Source: Bacillota bacterium
Lineage (GTDB): Bacteria > Bacillota > Clostridia > Oscillospirales > Ruminococcaceae
Assembly (NCBI GenBank): GCA_023421245.1
Contig: JAEZTV010000022.1
Location: 100,679-164,678, forward strand
DNA: 64,000 bases
Direction: 5' to 3'
Below are positions 35,555-44,392 of the stretch, one piece after another (the first letter of the stretch is position 1; the number at the start of each line of letters is the position of its first letter). The notes beneath the pieces are model-generated. The model made no database searches. It worked only from the letters and a program-made list of their open reading frames with translations, and was not told where the DNA came from. The position numbers and the translations under genes are program-made.

Positions 35555-36004
35555 TTAATTTCCTACCCTCCTCCCTTTTAATGTTACATCAAAGTTTAAT
35601 CTTTCAAAATGGGGATTAGAATTATCAAAATCTTTAATGAAAACAATAACGCTACCAATTCCAGCATGTTTTGCAGTTATTAGTCCTGTCTCATCAACTA
35701 TTAAAACATCTTCATCTTCTGATAAATAAGAAATAACAGGATCTGAATACCCAGTATATGAACAATTCAATTGTATCTGATCATCAACTTCAATGATAAA
35801 ATTTGAATCGACTTCAACATGCAAAGAATACGTGGTAGAATTTATATCCTGATTAACACTACTAGATAAAATATCAGAACTAGCCTCTTGATTATCAAAA
35901 GACGAACTAATTTCTTCAGCATCAGGGAGTAATATTAATACATTGGGTTTTGAACAACCAAATAAAAATAAAAAAACAATAATATAACAAAATTTAAGAA
36001 GCAT
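35555..36004 (-). CDS. Lipoprotein with bacterial Ig-like (Big_2) domain
   Basis: A 149-residue lipoprotein with lipobox FLFGC near residue 17. A Ser/Asp-rich linker leads to an Ig-like part, IQLNCSYTGYSDPVISYLSE then DEDVLIVDETGLITAKHAGI, whose GLITAKxxG pattern is typical of Big_2 domains in surface adhesins. GGAGG precedes the ATG. It heads the three-gene AT-rich minus-strand run. Confidence 0.75.
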   Translation of the reverse strand: MLLKFCYIIVFLFLFGCSKPNVLILLPDAEEISSSFDNQEASSDILSSSVNQDINSTTYSLHVEVDSNFIIEVDDQIQLNCSYTGYSDPVISYLSEDEDVLIVDETGLITAKHAGIGSVIVFIKDFDNSNPHFERLNFDVTLKGRRVGN

Positions 36005-36092
36005 TAAAATACACCTCCTTTAAATTAGAAATAACATTAATTTATATTAATGTCAACTACTTTATAATTATGTAGACTTAACCACATCAACC

Positions 36093-36185
36093 TTACATTT
36101 TTTCGCCACAGCCCTCGGCATACCCCATGTAATCAGCCGTTACCGCAGGCTGTTGGATACCTTATCCCTCTTTGCAAAACGTCCT
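36093..36185 (-). pseudogene. C-terminal gene remnant, copy 1 (with stop)
   Basis: Minus-strand frame reads VFVTGRFAKRDKVSNSLR, a stop, then RLITWGMPRAVAKK. It matches the fragment at 37137 (VFVTGRFEKGDKVSDRLRKR) closely. Both are ends of the same unknown gene family and flank the 195-residue lipoprotein gene. The rest of the 431-nt gap is AT-rich and empty. Confidence 0.55.
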
Positions 36186-36370
36186 GTTACGAATACGTAC
36201 TGTTACATATGGTGATTGCAATGATGCGACTAAGCGGTGTGAAATTCGGTGGGGTGTAACCATTAGCAAAACAACACTAAAAAACTCATTTGTTTACTTG
36301 AGATCATCTCCCAAAGCATTGTCCTAAAGACTAACAACATGAAGTTCTACATGATTAAATTCCCCAGTAA

Positions 36371-36435
36371 ACCTAAAGACCACCGAGCGGTGGTCTTTAG
36401 GTTTTTGGAATTGTAAAGAAACCTTTACAATTCCA
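36371..36435 (-). terminator. Two hairpins after the lipoprotein gene
   Basis: CCTAAAGACCACC-GAGC-GGTGGTCTTTAGG, then GGAATTGTAAAG/CTTTACAATTCC directly at the gene end. The first has five T on the plus strand and fewer on the minus. Confidence 0.65.
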
Positions 36436-37023
36436 TTATTGCTGCCTCAATAAATCAGGTATATAATCTATGCTCGATATTCTGTACCCATCATCTGTAT
36501 TTTCGATTGTAAACTGACTTGTCGTTGGTTCATCAAATTCATTAAATGTAGCTTCGTATAGATAGCTACCGCTACTTTGACCTGTTCTTGCAACTTCAAG
36601 ATCTGCAATGCTCCAACCTGTTGCGCCGCCCGTGGGCGAACAGTACAGTGTTCCGTCAACATCCGCGAACTTCGTCGATAGAATCCACGTCAAAGCTTCT
36701 CCGGTAAATAGTTTGGCATAATAATCTTTTAAATCTTGAAATGCTGCTGTAGTTTCATAATACATTACACCATCTATAGTTTTTTCTTCATAAACAATTT
36801 CAATATCATTGCCTAAAATCATATTTACAAGATCTAGTGGGGATTCCGACGATAACAACCTTATTTCTGCGGTTGCTTTTTCAAACAGTTCTTTGGCTGT
36901 AGCATCTGTAATCCCTTCGCCGCCGAGTGCTGCGTGGGCTTCGGGTTCGGTCGCAGTTGCAGAGCAAGCTGCCAACAACGAAATAATGAGTACTGATAAA
37001 ACCAATAAGCTAAGTTTTTGCAC
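36436..37023 (-). CDS. Lipoprotein of unknown function
   Basis: A 195-residue lipoprotein: GTG start at 37023 with GGAGG 8 nt upstream, signal MQKLSLLVLSVLIISLLAAC with lipobox LLAAC. The mature domain (residues about 45-190) has alternating beta/alpha character with YYETTAAFQDLKDYYAKLFT and TSQFTIENTDDGYRISSIDY, resembling small DUF-type extracellular domains. It lies between two copies of the same gene remnant. Confidence 0.7.
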   Translation of the reverse strand: MQKLSLLVLSVLIISLLAACSATATEPEAHAALGGEGITDATAKELFEKATAEIRLLSSESPLDLVNMILGNDIEIVYEEKTIDGVMYYETTAAFQDLKDYYAKLFTGEALTWILSTKFADVDGTLYCSPTGGATGWSIADLEVARTGQSSGSYLYEATFNEFDEPTTSQFTIENTDDGYRISSIDYIPDLLRQQ

Positions 37024-37136
37024 TGAAAAGACCTCCAACCAAAATTCTCCGTAGCATGATTCTATTATTTTACCATATATTACTTTGTTTATAAATAGTG
37101 GTTTGTAAAACTTAGCAGTTTTAATTTTCCCAGCTT

Positions 37137-37313
37137 ACATCCCCTCCGACGCAGCCATCGGCACCCCTCGTGTAATCAGGCGTTTGCGTAGCCGGTCGGA
37201 CACCTTATCCCCCTTTTCAAACCGTCCTGTGACGAATACATTCCAAAGCTCATCCGTAATGGTATTCTTCATCTCGTATCTAAAACGCAATGATTGGGAA
37301 CGCTCTAATCATC
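37137..37313 (-). pseudogene. C-terminal gene remnant, copy 2
   Basis: Minus-strand open frame LERSQSLRFRYEMKNTITDE continuing LWNVFVTGRFEKGDKVSDRL and ending VPMAASEGM. Two stops precede it and no start is visible, so it is a 5'-truncated tail of an unknown gene, homologous to the fragment at 36093. Confidence 0.5.
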
Positions 37314-37362
37314 AAGCGCAGAGGTGTGGCATGTTGAAACTACCGGTGCATTAGAATAAATA

Positions 37363-37392
37363 AGGGGAGTGTCTGTTACAACACTCCCCTGT
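37363..37392 (-). terminator. Terminator after nrdG
   Basis: AGGGGAGTGT/ACACTCCCCT with loop CTGTTACA. The minus-strand flank is TTATTTATTC. Confidence 0.75.
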
Positions 37393-37406
37393 GGGTTTAA
37401 TTGATT

Positions 37407-37919
37407 TTACCACTTGCCTGCGGCACTTACCGCCCTGCCCGCGGCAAGGCTCTTTTTTGCATCCAGCACCCGTTGGTTTGCACTGCCGCGAAAGCGAAGG
37501 GTCAAATCGCGCTGTGACGCGATGTAGCGGCCGTCAATTAAGATGTCGGTCTGTGCAAGCAGCTTGTATACGGCGGGGTCATGGTGCTTTACAAGCTCTT
37601 CGAACGTGTAGCCGGTAAAGCTGATGATATCCAGCTTGCTGTGCGCGTGGATGTCCTTTGCCAGCGCCGCAAGCGGTTGTGGCTGGCAAAACGGCTCGCC
37701 GCCGCTGAAGGTTACCCCGCGCAGCATGGGATTGGACAGAATATCCGCTAAGAGGTCATCCGTATCCCTTTCACTGCCGCCGTCAAAGGGGTGGGTGTGC
37801 GGATTGTGGCAGCCGGGACAGGCGTGCGGGCAGCCCTGCGTAAACAGCGCATACCGAAAGCCGGGGCCATCCACCGACGATTCCTCTACTATTCCCGAAA
37901 GCCGGAGCTTATATCCCAT
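37407..37919 (-). CDS. nrdG: Anaerobic ribonucleotide reductase-activating protein
   Basis: A 170-residue radical-SAM enzyme that installs the glycyl radical on NrdD. The CxxxCxxC iron-sulfur motif is in FTQGCPHACPGCHNPHTHPF near residue 29. SAM-binding GGEPFCQPQ is present. Its start overlaps the nrdD 3' end by 11 nt, so translation is coupled. Confidence 0.95.
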   Translation of the reverse strand: MGYKLRLSGIVEESSVDGPGFRYALFTQGCPHACPGCHNPHTHPFDGGSERDTDDLLADILSNPMLRGVTFSGGEPFCQPQPLAALAKDIHAHSKLDIISFTGYTFEELVKHHDPAVYKLLAQTDILIDGRYIASQRDLTLRFRGSANQRVLDAKKSLAAGRAVSAAGKW

Positions 37920-40248
37920 GTTTTATCCTATCCTTTTCCTCGGAGCGCTTGGCGTTGTTCCAGCGGTCGATGGTGCCAACAAGGTATCCGGTAATGCGGC
38001 GGATGCGGTCAAATTTCGGGCCGCCGTCATCCTCGGCGCGGTGGCAGTGGGGGCAGGCGTTGTCAATAATTCCGTTGTAGCCGCATACGGGGTCACGGTC
38101 TACGGGGTGGTTCACCGAGCCATAACCCATACCGGCCTCCTTCATCGCGCGGATAACCGACTCAAACGCCTCAAGGTTCTTTGAGGTATCGCCATCCATC
38201 TCAATGTAGCTGATATGCCCTGCATTGGTCAGCGCGTGATAAGGAGCCTCTATGGCAATTTTTTGGTATGCCTTTATGGGGTAATAGACGGGAACATGGA
38301 AGGAGTTTGTATAGTAATCGCGGTCGGTAACGCCGGGCAGCTTGCCGTATTGCTTGCGATCGATACGCACAAACCGTCCGCTCAAGCCTTCGGCAGGGGT
38401 TGCAAGCAGCGTAAAGTTAAGCCCTGTTTTCTCCGACTCATCATCCATGCGTTTTCTCATATGGGTTAAAACCTCAACGCCAAGACGCTGGCTTTCTGCG
38501 CTTTCGGCGTGATGCTTGCCGGTAAGCGCCTTGAGCGTTTCAGCAAGGCCGATAAAGCCAACGCTCAGTGTGCCATGCTTTAGCACCTCTGCTACACTGT
38601 CATCGGGGCCAAGGTGCTCAGAATCGATCCACACACCCTGTCCCATCAAGAAGGGATAGTTACGGCCCTTTTTGGTGCACTGTATCTTAAACCGATGCAA
38701 AAGCTGCTGGAAGACAAGATCAATGCGTTTGTCGAGAATCTCATAAAAATGGCCGATATCGCCCTTTGCCTCAATGCCGATACGCGGCAGATTGATGGAG
38801 GTAAAGCTGAGGTTTCCTCTGCCGCAGGTGACCTCACGGCTCTTGTCGTGACTGTTGCCCAGCACACGGGTACGGCAGCCCATATATGCAACCTCGCTGT
38901 TATAGTCGCCCTCTTTGTAATATGCAAGATTAAAGGGTGCATCCAAAAAGCTGAAGTTTGGGAACAGGCGCTTGGCAGAACAGCGCATTGCAAGCTTAAA
39001 CAGGTCGTAGTTGGGGTCGCCTTCGTTGTAGTTGATGCCCTCCTTGACCTTAAAAATCTGTACAGGGAAGATGGGCGTCTCGCCGCCGCCAAGCCCCGCC
39101 TCGGTGGCAAGCAGCAGCTTTTCTATTACAATACGGCCCTCGGGGGAGATATCGGTGCCGTAGTTGACCGAAGAAAATGGCACCTGTGCGCCCGCACGGG
39201 AGTTCATGGTGTTAAGGTTATGCACAAACGCCTCCATTGCCTGGTAGGTGGAACGTTCCGTGTCGGCGAGTGCGGTTTCGTATGCGTACGCGTGAATGCC
39301 GCGAACGGCAGCATCCTCTTCATCGCCGGACACAAAGCCGGAAGCAAGAATGCAGGGGATAAGTGCCGCCGCAAATTCATCGGCAGTGCTGATTTTCAGG
39401 GGAACGGAAATCTCACGTTTGGCCGCCGCTACTACGGCAGCCGCATCCTCACTGCTCATCAAAAAACGAACGCGCAGATACTGCCCCAGCGCCTTGTAGT
39501 AATTGCGAGCAAATGTCTTTGCTACACCGAGTGCCATAGCATAATCAAAGTTCGGGACGCTTTGCCCGCCGTGCATCTCGTTCTGGTTTGCCTGAATGGC
39601 GATGCATGCAAGCGCGGAGTAGCTTTGAATATCGTTAGGCTCACGCAGGTTGCCGTGACCGGTAGAGAACCCGCCCGAGAACAGCTTAATCAGATCAATC
39701 TGACAGCAGGTTTCGGTGAGCATATAAAAATCCTTATCATGTATATGGATTTCACCGTTAATGTGTGCGGCGGCAATCTCTTTGGGAAGAATATAGTTGT
39801 CGATAAAGTACTTTGCGCCCTCCGAGCCGTACTTGAGCATGGTGCCCATAGCGGTATCGGCATCGATGTTTGCGTTCTCGCGCTTAAGGTCAACATCCTT
39901 AGAGTAGGCAAAGGTAAGCTCTTTATAGATATCCATCAGGTCGCCTTCGCTCTGACGGATTTTCGCATGCTCCGCGCGGTAGAGGATGTAGGCCTTGGCG
40001 GTCTTTGCGTAGCCAAAGGCAATCAGCATTTCCTCCACAATATCCTGCACCTGTTCTACGCTGGGGGCTTGTGCAGAGGCAGAGGCAGTGTCTACCACCT
40101 TCGCGGTCAGCTCATCGAGCTGCGCTGCGGTCATGCGCTCTCCCTCAACGCTTTCATTTGCCTTGCCAATCGCAACACGAATCTTATCGCTGTCAAACGG
40201 TACCAGCTCTCCGTTGCGTTTTTTGATGGTTGAGATTGTTGTAATCAT
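37909..40248 (-). CDS. nrdD: Anaerobic (class III) ribonucleoside-triphosphate reductase
   Basis: A 779-residue glycyl-radical enzyme that makes dNTPs without oxygen. An N-terminal ATP-cone starts MITTISTIKKRNGELVPFDS. The core has the radical-enzyme segments, and the C-terminus has zinc-type CGYNGIIDNACPHCHR and RRITGYLVG, whose Gly (GYL) is the radical site. The start at MITTIS is preferred over an in-frame upstream codon. nrdG follows directly. A large antisense frame opposite this gene is an artefact. Confidence 0.96.
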   Translation of the reverse strand: MITTISTIKKRNGELVPFDSDKIRVAIGKANESVEGERMTAAQLDELTAKVVDTASASAQAPSVEQVQDIVEEMLIAFGYAKTAKAYILYRAEHAKIRQSEGDLMDIYKELTFAYSKDVDLKRENANIDADTAMGTMLKYGSEGAKYFIDNYILPKEIAAAHINGEIHIHDKDFYMLTETCCQIDLIKLFSGGFSTGHGNLREPNDIQSYSALACIAIQANQNEMHGGQSVPNFDYAMALGVAKTFARNYYKALGQYLRVRFLMSSEDAAAVVAAAKREISVPLKISTADEFAAALIPCILASGFVSGDEEDAAVRGIHAYAYETALADTERSTYQAMEAFVHNLNTMNSRAGAQVPFSSVNYGTDISPEGRIVIEKLLLATEAGLGGGETPIFPVQIFKVKEGINYNEGDPNYDLFKLAMRCSAKRLFPNFSFLDAPFNLAYYKEGDYNSEVAYMGCRTRVLGNSHDKSREVTCGRGNLSFTSINLPRIGIEAKGDIGHFYEILDKRIDLVFQQLLHRFKIQCTKKGRNYPFLMGQGVWIDSEHLGPDDSVAEVLKHGTLSVGFIGLAETLKALTGKHHAESAESQRLGVEVLTHMRKRMDDESEKTGLNFTLLATPAEGLSGRFVRIDRKQYGKLPGVTDRDYYTNSFHVPVYYPIKAYQKIAIEAPYHALTNAGHISYIEMDGDTSKNLEAFESVIRAMKEAGMGYGSVNHPVDRDPVCGYNGIIDNACPHCHRAEDDGGPKFDRIRRITGYLVGTIDRWNNAKRSEEKDRIKHGI

Positions 40249-40443
40249 CTTTTGCGTCACTTCTTTCCCTAATAATCTGTTGCTTTGGCGCGGAGAACAC
40301 ACGGGGTATTACACGAAAAAGACATACAGTAAATGCTTGACGATACGTTTTTTGCGTCTGCTCGTGGCTCTCGGTGTCCGGCACTTATTTGCGTATTATG
40401 ATGATACTGCATCTTGATGGAAAAGTCAATATCGAAACGTAAG

Positions 40444-40463
40444 AAACACAAGATGTTGTGTTT
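40444..40463. promoter_or_regulatory. NrdR-box-like palindrome in the nrdD/exporter gap
   Basis: AAACACAA-GATG-TTGTGTTT, a perfect 8-4-8 palindrome about 195 nt from nrdD and 100 nt from the divergent exporter gene. The core ACACAAGATGTTGTGT resembles the 16-bp NrdR box (ACACtATATaTtGTGT). Only one copy was found where two are usual. Confidence 0.45.
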
Positions 40464-40483
40464 GGGCAACCTGAAATAAATAT

Positions 40484-40511
40484 TTGTATTTTTACTGTTC
40501 CGTGGTAAAAT
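40484..40511 (+). promoter_or_regulatory. Promoter of the exporter gene
   Basis: TTGTAT (40484-40489), a 16-nt spacer and TAAAAT (40506-40511). Confidence 0.45.
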
Positions 40512-40563
40512 GAAATTATAACGGCGCCACCAAATAAAACAATCGGAATGGGAGCGTTTTGCA

Positions 40564-41697
40564 ATGCCAAAAATCGGCATGAGAATGATCAAATCCGCGG
40601 TTGCAGTCTTTCTGTGCTTTCTCGTTTATCCGCTGCGGGGCGGAGAAGGGGGACCCTTTTATTCGGCGGTTGCCGCGATTATCTGTATGCAGCCATCGGT
40701 ATCGGGCAGTGTTAAGCTTTCGTTTGACCGAACCGTTGCAACCTTGTTTGGCGGTCTTGCGGGCATGCTGCTGCTTATGGCGGAACGCGGCCTGTATTAT
40801 GATGCACCCCAGCTTATTAAATATCTCATTATCGCGGTATGCATTATTCCGCTGATCTATCTTTCAATCCTTGTAAAAATGCCCGCGGCGGCATCCATTA
40901 CCTGTGTGGTGTTTTTAAGCACAACCGTCACACATGCTTCGGATGCAAACGTTTATTTGTTCGCGCTCAACAGGGTGATTGATACCCTGATTGGTATCTT
41001 CGTATCGCTTGCGGTCAATGCAGTGCAGTTGCCCATTCGCAAGCGCAAGGATACGCTGTATCTATACGACATTGACGCTGCTGTGAGCGAGCATAAAAAG
41101 GTGGCCATTCATCGCCTGACCGACCTGCGCCGCGCAGTATCCGTTTACAGCCTGCATATGCCGCCGTTTTTCCCAAAGCTGATTGATGAGCTAAATCTTG
41201 GGCTGCCCGCGATTGTCATGGGCGGCGCGGCAATGTACCATCCCGCAGAAAACCGTTGGAGCGACCTGCACTGCATCCCGCCCGAGACAGTGAAGGTGCT
41301 CACAGCGGCGTTGTCTAAGCAAGGGCTAAACAGCTTTCTGTACACCTTACTAAACAACATCCTCAACATCTGCCATATGCCGCCTACAAATGTCGCCGAG
41401 GAAGCATTGCTTCAGGCAGCGTTACTGCGACCGTGCATTAACCTGTTACCCATGCCAAACGACCCCGCTCTCGACGCGGTGTGTCTGTGCGCCGTGGGCC
41501 GGCTGCAGACGATAGAAAAGGCTGTGCAGGCCCTGTCACCGTTTGAAAAGCAATACAGGTTATGCGTGACACAACGTGCGTTTGAGCTGTGCGAGGGGTA
41601 CAATGTACTTGAAATCCGCCGAGCCGATGTGTCGATTGATGCAGCCGCGCAGCAGCTTTTATTGCAAACGCAGGCAACCCGCGTGGAATATGTATAA
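40564..41697 (+). CDS. Aromatic acid exporter (ArAE_1) family membrane protein
   Basis: A 377-residue protein with four or five N-terminal TM helices (about residues 10-165) and a large soluble C-terminal domain (about 170-375). The N-terminal GMRMIKSAVAVFLCFLVYPL and the motif YSAVAAIICMQPSVSGSVKL fit the FUSC/ArAE_1 group. These proteins are thought to export aromatic carboxylic acids, but substrates are mostly unproven. Monocistronic with a terminator shared with zupT. Confidence 0.8.
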   Translation: MPKIGMRMIKSAVAVFLCFLVYPLRGGEGGPFYSAVAAIICMQPSVSGSVKLSFDRTVATLFGGLAGMLLLMAERGLYYDAPQLIKYLIIAVCIIPLIYLSILVKMPAAASITCVVFLSTTVTHASDANVYLFALNRVIDTLIGIFVSLAVNAVQLPIRKRKDTLYLYDIDAAVSEHKKVAIHRLTDLRRAVSVYSLHMPPFFPKLIDELNLGLPAIVMGGAAMYHPAENRWSDLHCIPPETVKVLTAALSKQGLNSFLYTLLNNILNICHMPPTNVAEEALLQAALLRPCINLLPMPNDPALDAVCLCAVGRLQTIEKAVQALSPFEKQYRLCVTQRAFELCEGYNVLEIRRADVSIDAAAQQLLLQTQATRVEYV

Positions 41698-41708
41698 ACG
41701 CCCCATAC

Positions 41709-41745
41709 AAAAAGGGTGCCGCAGTATTTTTGCGGCACCCTCAAA
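41709..41745 (+). terminator. Bidirectional terminator
   Basis: AGGGTGCCGCA/TGCGGCACCCT around GTATTTT, between two convergent genes. Confidence 0.85.
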
Positions 41746-41764
41746 CCTTTATGTTGGGTAGGTT

Positions 41765-42586
41765 CTATCCAAGCGCGACATCGAGTATCATCATAATTAA
41801 AAAGCCCAGCATTACCCCCATGGTACCGGCACCCCCGTGCTCACCGAGATGCGCTTCGGGAATAAGCTCCTCAACAACCACATAAATCATAGCACCGGCG
41901 GCAAACGCAAGCAGCCAGGGCAGCAGCGGGGTAATGGTTCCGGCGATGATAACGGTAAGTATTCCGAAAATCGGCTCCACAATACCGGAAAGACCGCCGT
42001 ACAAGAATGCTTTGGTGCTCGAAAGCCCCTCGCGTTTGAGCGGCAGTGAGATTGCGGCGCCCTCTGGAAAATTTTGCAATGCCATGCCAAGTGCAAGCGC
42101 AAAGGCAGAGGCAAGCACCGCGGAGCCTTCACCGGTTCCGCCTTTTTGTGCGGCGAGCGAGAAGGCAAGCCCGACTGCCATACCTTCGGGTATGTTGTGC
42201 AGTGTTACCGCAAACACCAAAAGTGTGGTGCGGCTAAGGGATGATTTCACGCCCTCCCTTGTGTTGCTTTCCGGATGTAGATGCGGCAGCAGACCGTCAA
42301 GCAAAAGCAGGAACAATGCACCCAGCACAAAACCGCCCGCGGCGGGAATCCAGCCGATGCGCCCTTGCTTTTCCGCCATTTCAATCGCGGGTATAAGCAG
42401 TGACCACACCGAAGCCGCGATCATTACGCCTGCGGCAAAGCCGAGGAAAACCTTTTGAATCTGTGCGCCCATATCCCCCCGAAAGAAGAATACCACCGAG
42501 GCACCCAGCACGGTGGCCAAGAACGTAAACCCCGTGCCAATCGCCGCAAGAGCGACCGGATGAAGATGACTCATCATATCAAACAT
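41765..42586 (-). CDS. zupT: ZIP-family metal transporter (ZupT-like)
   Basis: A 273-residue transporter with eight predicted TM helices. The ZIP signature motifs are HNIPEGMAVGLAF and NFPEGAAISLPL, supplying His/Asn/Glu metal ligands in helices IV and V. It likely imports zinc or other divalent cations into the cytoplasm. The ATG at 42586 has AAAGGA 9 nt upstream; the in-frame codon eight residues earlier lacks an SD. Confidence 0.92.
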   Translation of the reverse strand: MFDMMSHLHPVALAAIGTGFTFLATVLGASVVFFFRGDMGAQIQKVFLGFAAGVMIAASVWSLLIPAIEMAEKQGRIGWIPAAGGFVLGALFLLLLDGLLPHLHPESNTREGVKSSLSRTTLLVFAVTLHNIPEGMAVGLAFSLAAQKGGTGEGSAVLASAFALALGMALQNFPEGAAISLPLKREGLSSTKAFLYGGLSGIVEPIFGILTVIIAGTITPLLPWLLAFAAGAMIYVVVEELIPEAHLGEHGGAGTMGVMLGFLIMMILDVALG

Positions 42587-42686
42587 AGCAGCATGTCCTT
42601 TCACCCGCATAACTGTCCTTTTGCGAGAAGCACCGGCAGCGCGGGGTTAAGATTATAAAAGAATAGAAATATGTTATAATAAATCC

Positions 42687-42835
42687 ACCATGGCTGTTTT
42701 ACAGCCATGGTCGCGCGATGCGCGCTCTGTGCCGTATTGCGGCACAGAGGATTTATTTTATCGGAAAACCATTCAAGCGTCGGCTTCCAGCACTTTTGCA
42801 GCGAACGCTGCATACAAAACGGTATGCCGTTTTGT
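42687..42835. repeat. Hairpin array, element copy 5
   Basis: Five perfect hairpins in 149 nt: ACCATGGCTGT/ACAGCCATGGT (TTT loop), GCGCG/CGCGC (ATG loop), CTCTGTGCCG/CGGCACAGAG (5-nt loop), TGCAGCG/CGCTGCA (AA loop), ACAAAACGG/CCGTTTTGT (TATG loop). The middle block is similar to 45963-46054. It lies between zupT and trxA. Confidence 0.75.
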
Positions 42836-42905
42836 ACTATGATTGTATAATATAAGATAAACTATGTCATATTTTTATGTTAAAGTCAACGGGGAAGACA
42901 GCATC

Positions 42906-42934
42906 TTGACACGCGGATGATTGTCGAGTAAAAT
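42906..42934 (+). promoter_or_regulatory. Promoter reading toward trxA
   Basis: TTGACA (42906-42911), a 17-nt spacer and TAAAAT (42929-42934), giving a leader of about 285 nt that carries further hairpins. Confidence 0.6.
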
Positions 42935-43047
42935 TGTATATTATGCGAGCGAACATCCGCTAAATCTGCGAGATTCCACGCGTGTGACAAAGTCACCGAT
43001 AATCGCAGCGACTTTGTATATACTATATGTAATACGTGCAACACATA

Positions 43048-43109
43048 GCGAATCTGCGATTCGCATTTGGAAAGCCTTCGGATTTCTCTCGTTTAAAACC
43101 TTTGGTTTT
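43048..43109. repeat. Hairpin element in the trxA leader, copy 6
   Basis: GCGAATC-TGC-GATTCGC (43048-43064) and AAAACC-TTT-GGTTTT (43095-43109), both with three-base loops. The segment ATTTGGAAAGCCTTCGGATT between them recurs near 45893. Confidence 0.6.
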
Positions 43110-43224
43110 CCTTGGTTTATAATGCTCAGGTGTCTGTCGTTTGCGCGTTGGCCACCCTTTAACGGGCGATTATATCTGTGTTCATAATGTAATAAATGCT
43201 TAAAAACAAAGGAGAGGACAAAAG

Positions 43225-43539
43225 ATGCCGGCATTGACAATTACAAAGGACAATTTTAAAAAAGAGGTACTTGAGGCCAAAGGACCGGTCCTCATCGATT
43301 TCTGGGCGCCTTGGTGCGGGCCCTGCCGCATGGTCGGCCCGATTGTGGAGGAGATCAGTGAGGAGGTTGGCGTAAAGGCTACCGTAGGCAAAATTAACGT
43401 TGACGACCAGCCCGAGCTTGCACAGCAGTTCGGCGTAATGAGCATTCCCACGCTTGTTGTGATGAAGGATGGCAAGGTAGCAACTACCGCCGTTGGTGCA
43501 AGAAGCAAAGAATATATTCTGGATATGCTTGAGAAATAA
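43225..43539 (+). CDS. trxA: Thioredoxin
   Basis: A 104-residue thiol-disulfide oxidoreductase with the canonical active site FWAPWCGPCRMVGPI, plus the cis-Pro segment MSIPTLVVM. GGAGAGGA precedes the ATG. It is monocistronic, with a promoter about 300 nt upstream and a strong terminator. No thioredoxin reductase is adjacent. Confidence 0.97.
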   Translation: MPALTITKDNFKKEVLEAKGPVLIDFWAPWCGPCRMVGPIVEEISEEVGVKATVGKINVDDQPELAQQFGVMSIPTLVVMKDGKVATTAVGARSKEYILDMLEK

Positions 43540-43570
43540 CATGTAATAAACTACCGTGTATTTGCAGCGA

Positions 43571-43610
43571 CGCCCCCGCACCGTATTGGATGCGGGGGCG
43601 ATTTTTCTTC
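43571..43610 (+). terminator. Terminator after trxA
   Basis: Perfect CGCCCCCGCA/TGCGGGGGCG with an ATTTTTC tail. Confidence 0.9.
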
Positions 43611-43667
43611 TTGTTCCCCGACCGAACTATCCCCATGCTGGGGTATGTCACTGTATACTATGCAGAT

Positions 43668-44249
43668 TCACACCGGCGTGTGCCTGCCGTTATACTCCGC
43701 TCTGGCGAGCGCGGTAATGGGTTTGATAAAGACGGTTTTTGCCTCGGTATAGCCATCGCGGTTGTTGCGGTACTCAGGCACAAGCCGCCGCTTGAGCTGT
43801 GCATAGGCGGCAGCGGTGTCGGGGTGCGCGATGAGATAATCGCGAAAATACGGCTCGTCCCAATCCCCGTAATACCGCAGATGCAGATGAAATGCCTGCC
43901 CCTCAAAGCCTTGGGGGGTATAGCCCTTCATAAACATCATATGAGGCGGCGGATTATCCGGCTGTGGCGAAAACAGATAACCGAGGGATAGCAGGTCCCG
44001 CTTCGTTTGTTCGACATCCGCACTGTCCGCTAGTTCCAGTAGGATGTCGATGGTAGGTTTTGATAAGAGCCCCGGTACGGCGGTACTGCCGATATGGCTT
44101 ATCCGTTTAACACCGCCGCCTACTGCCTGCAAAAGCTGTGTGCGCTCCTGCCGGTAGCGGTCAGCCCACGCGGGGTCATACTCAGCGAGGAGGATGGGAA
44201 ACAGCTGCCATAACGCTTCGTTGGTCATGCCTTGCAACGTATCGTTCAT
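43668..44249 (-). CDS. GrpB family protein (UPF0157)
   Basis: A 193-residue nucleotidyltransferase-fold protein. The family motifs are ILLAEYDPAWADRYRQER, the KRISHIGSTAVPGL segment with GSTAVPGL, SKPTIDILLEL and RDYLIAHPDTAAAYAQLK. Members occur alone or fused to dephospho-CoA kinase and their role is unclear. GGGAGG lies 9 nt before the ATG. Confidence 0.9.
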   Translation of the reverse strand: MNDTLQGMTNEALWQLFPILLAEYDPAWADRYRQERTQLLQAVGGGVKRISHIGSTAVPGLLSKPTIDILLELADSADVEQTKRDLLSLGYLFSPQPDNPPPHMMFMKGYTPQGFEGQAFHLHLRYYGDWDEPYFRDYLIAHPDTAAAYAQLKRRLVPEYRNNRDGYTEAKTVFIKPITALARAEYNGRHTPV

Positions 44250-44392
44250 CTGCGGGTTACCTCCCTGTTGTAGTTACCGATAATACAACTATATTAACAC
44301 AGGTTGTCTAAATGTAACAGGGAGAATCGACGAATGAGTGATTCTATTCGATGATAAGGCTGATCCTTTTCTTTCGGAGAGAGTACGGCAGG

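Noticed and set aside
38614..40233. A 539-codon open frame on the plus strand
   Set aside because: It lies wholly antisense to nrdD, whose motifs and length are unambiguous. High GC at third positions explains the long shadow frame.
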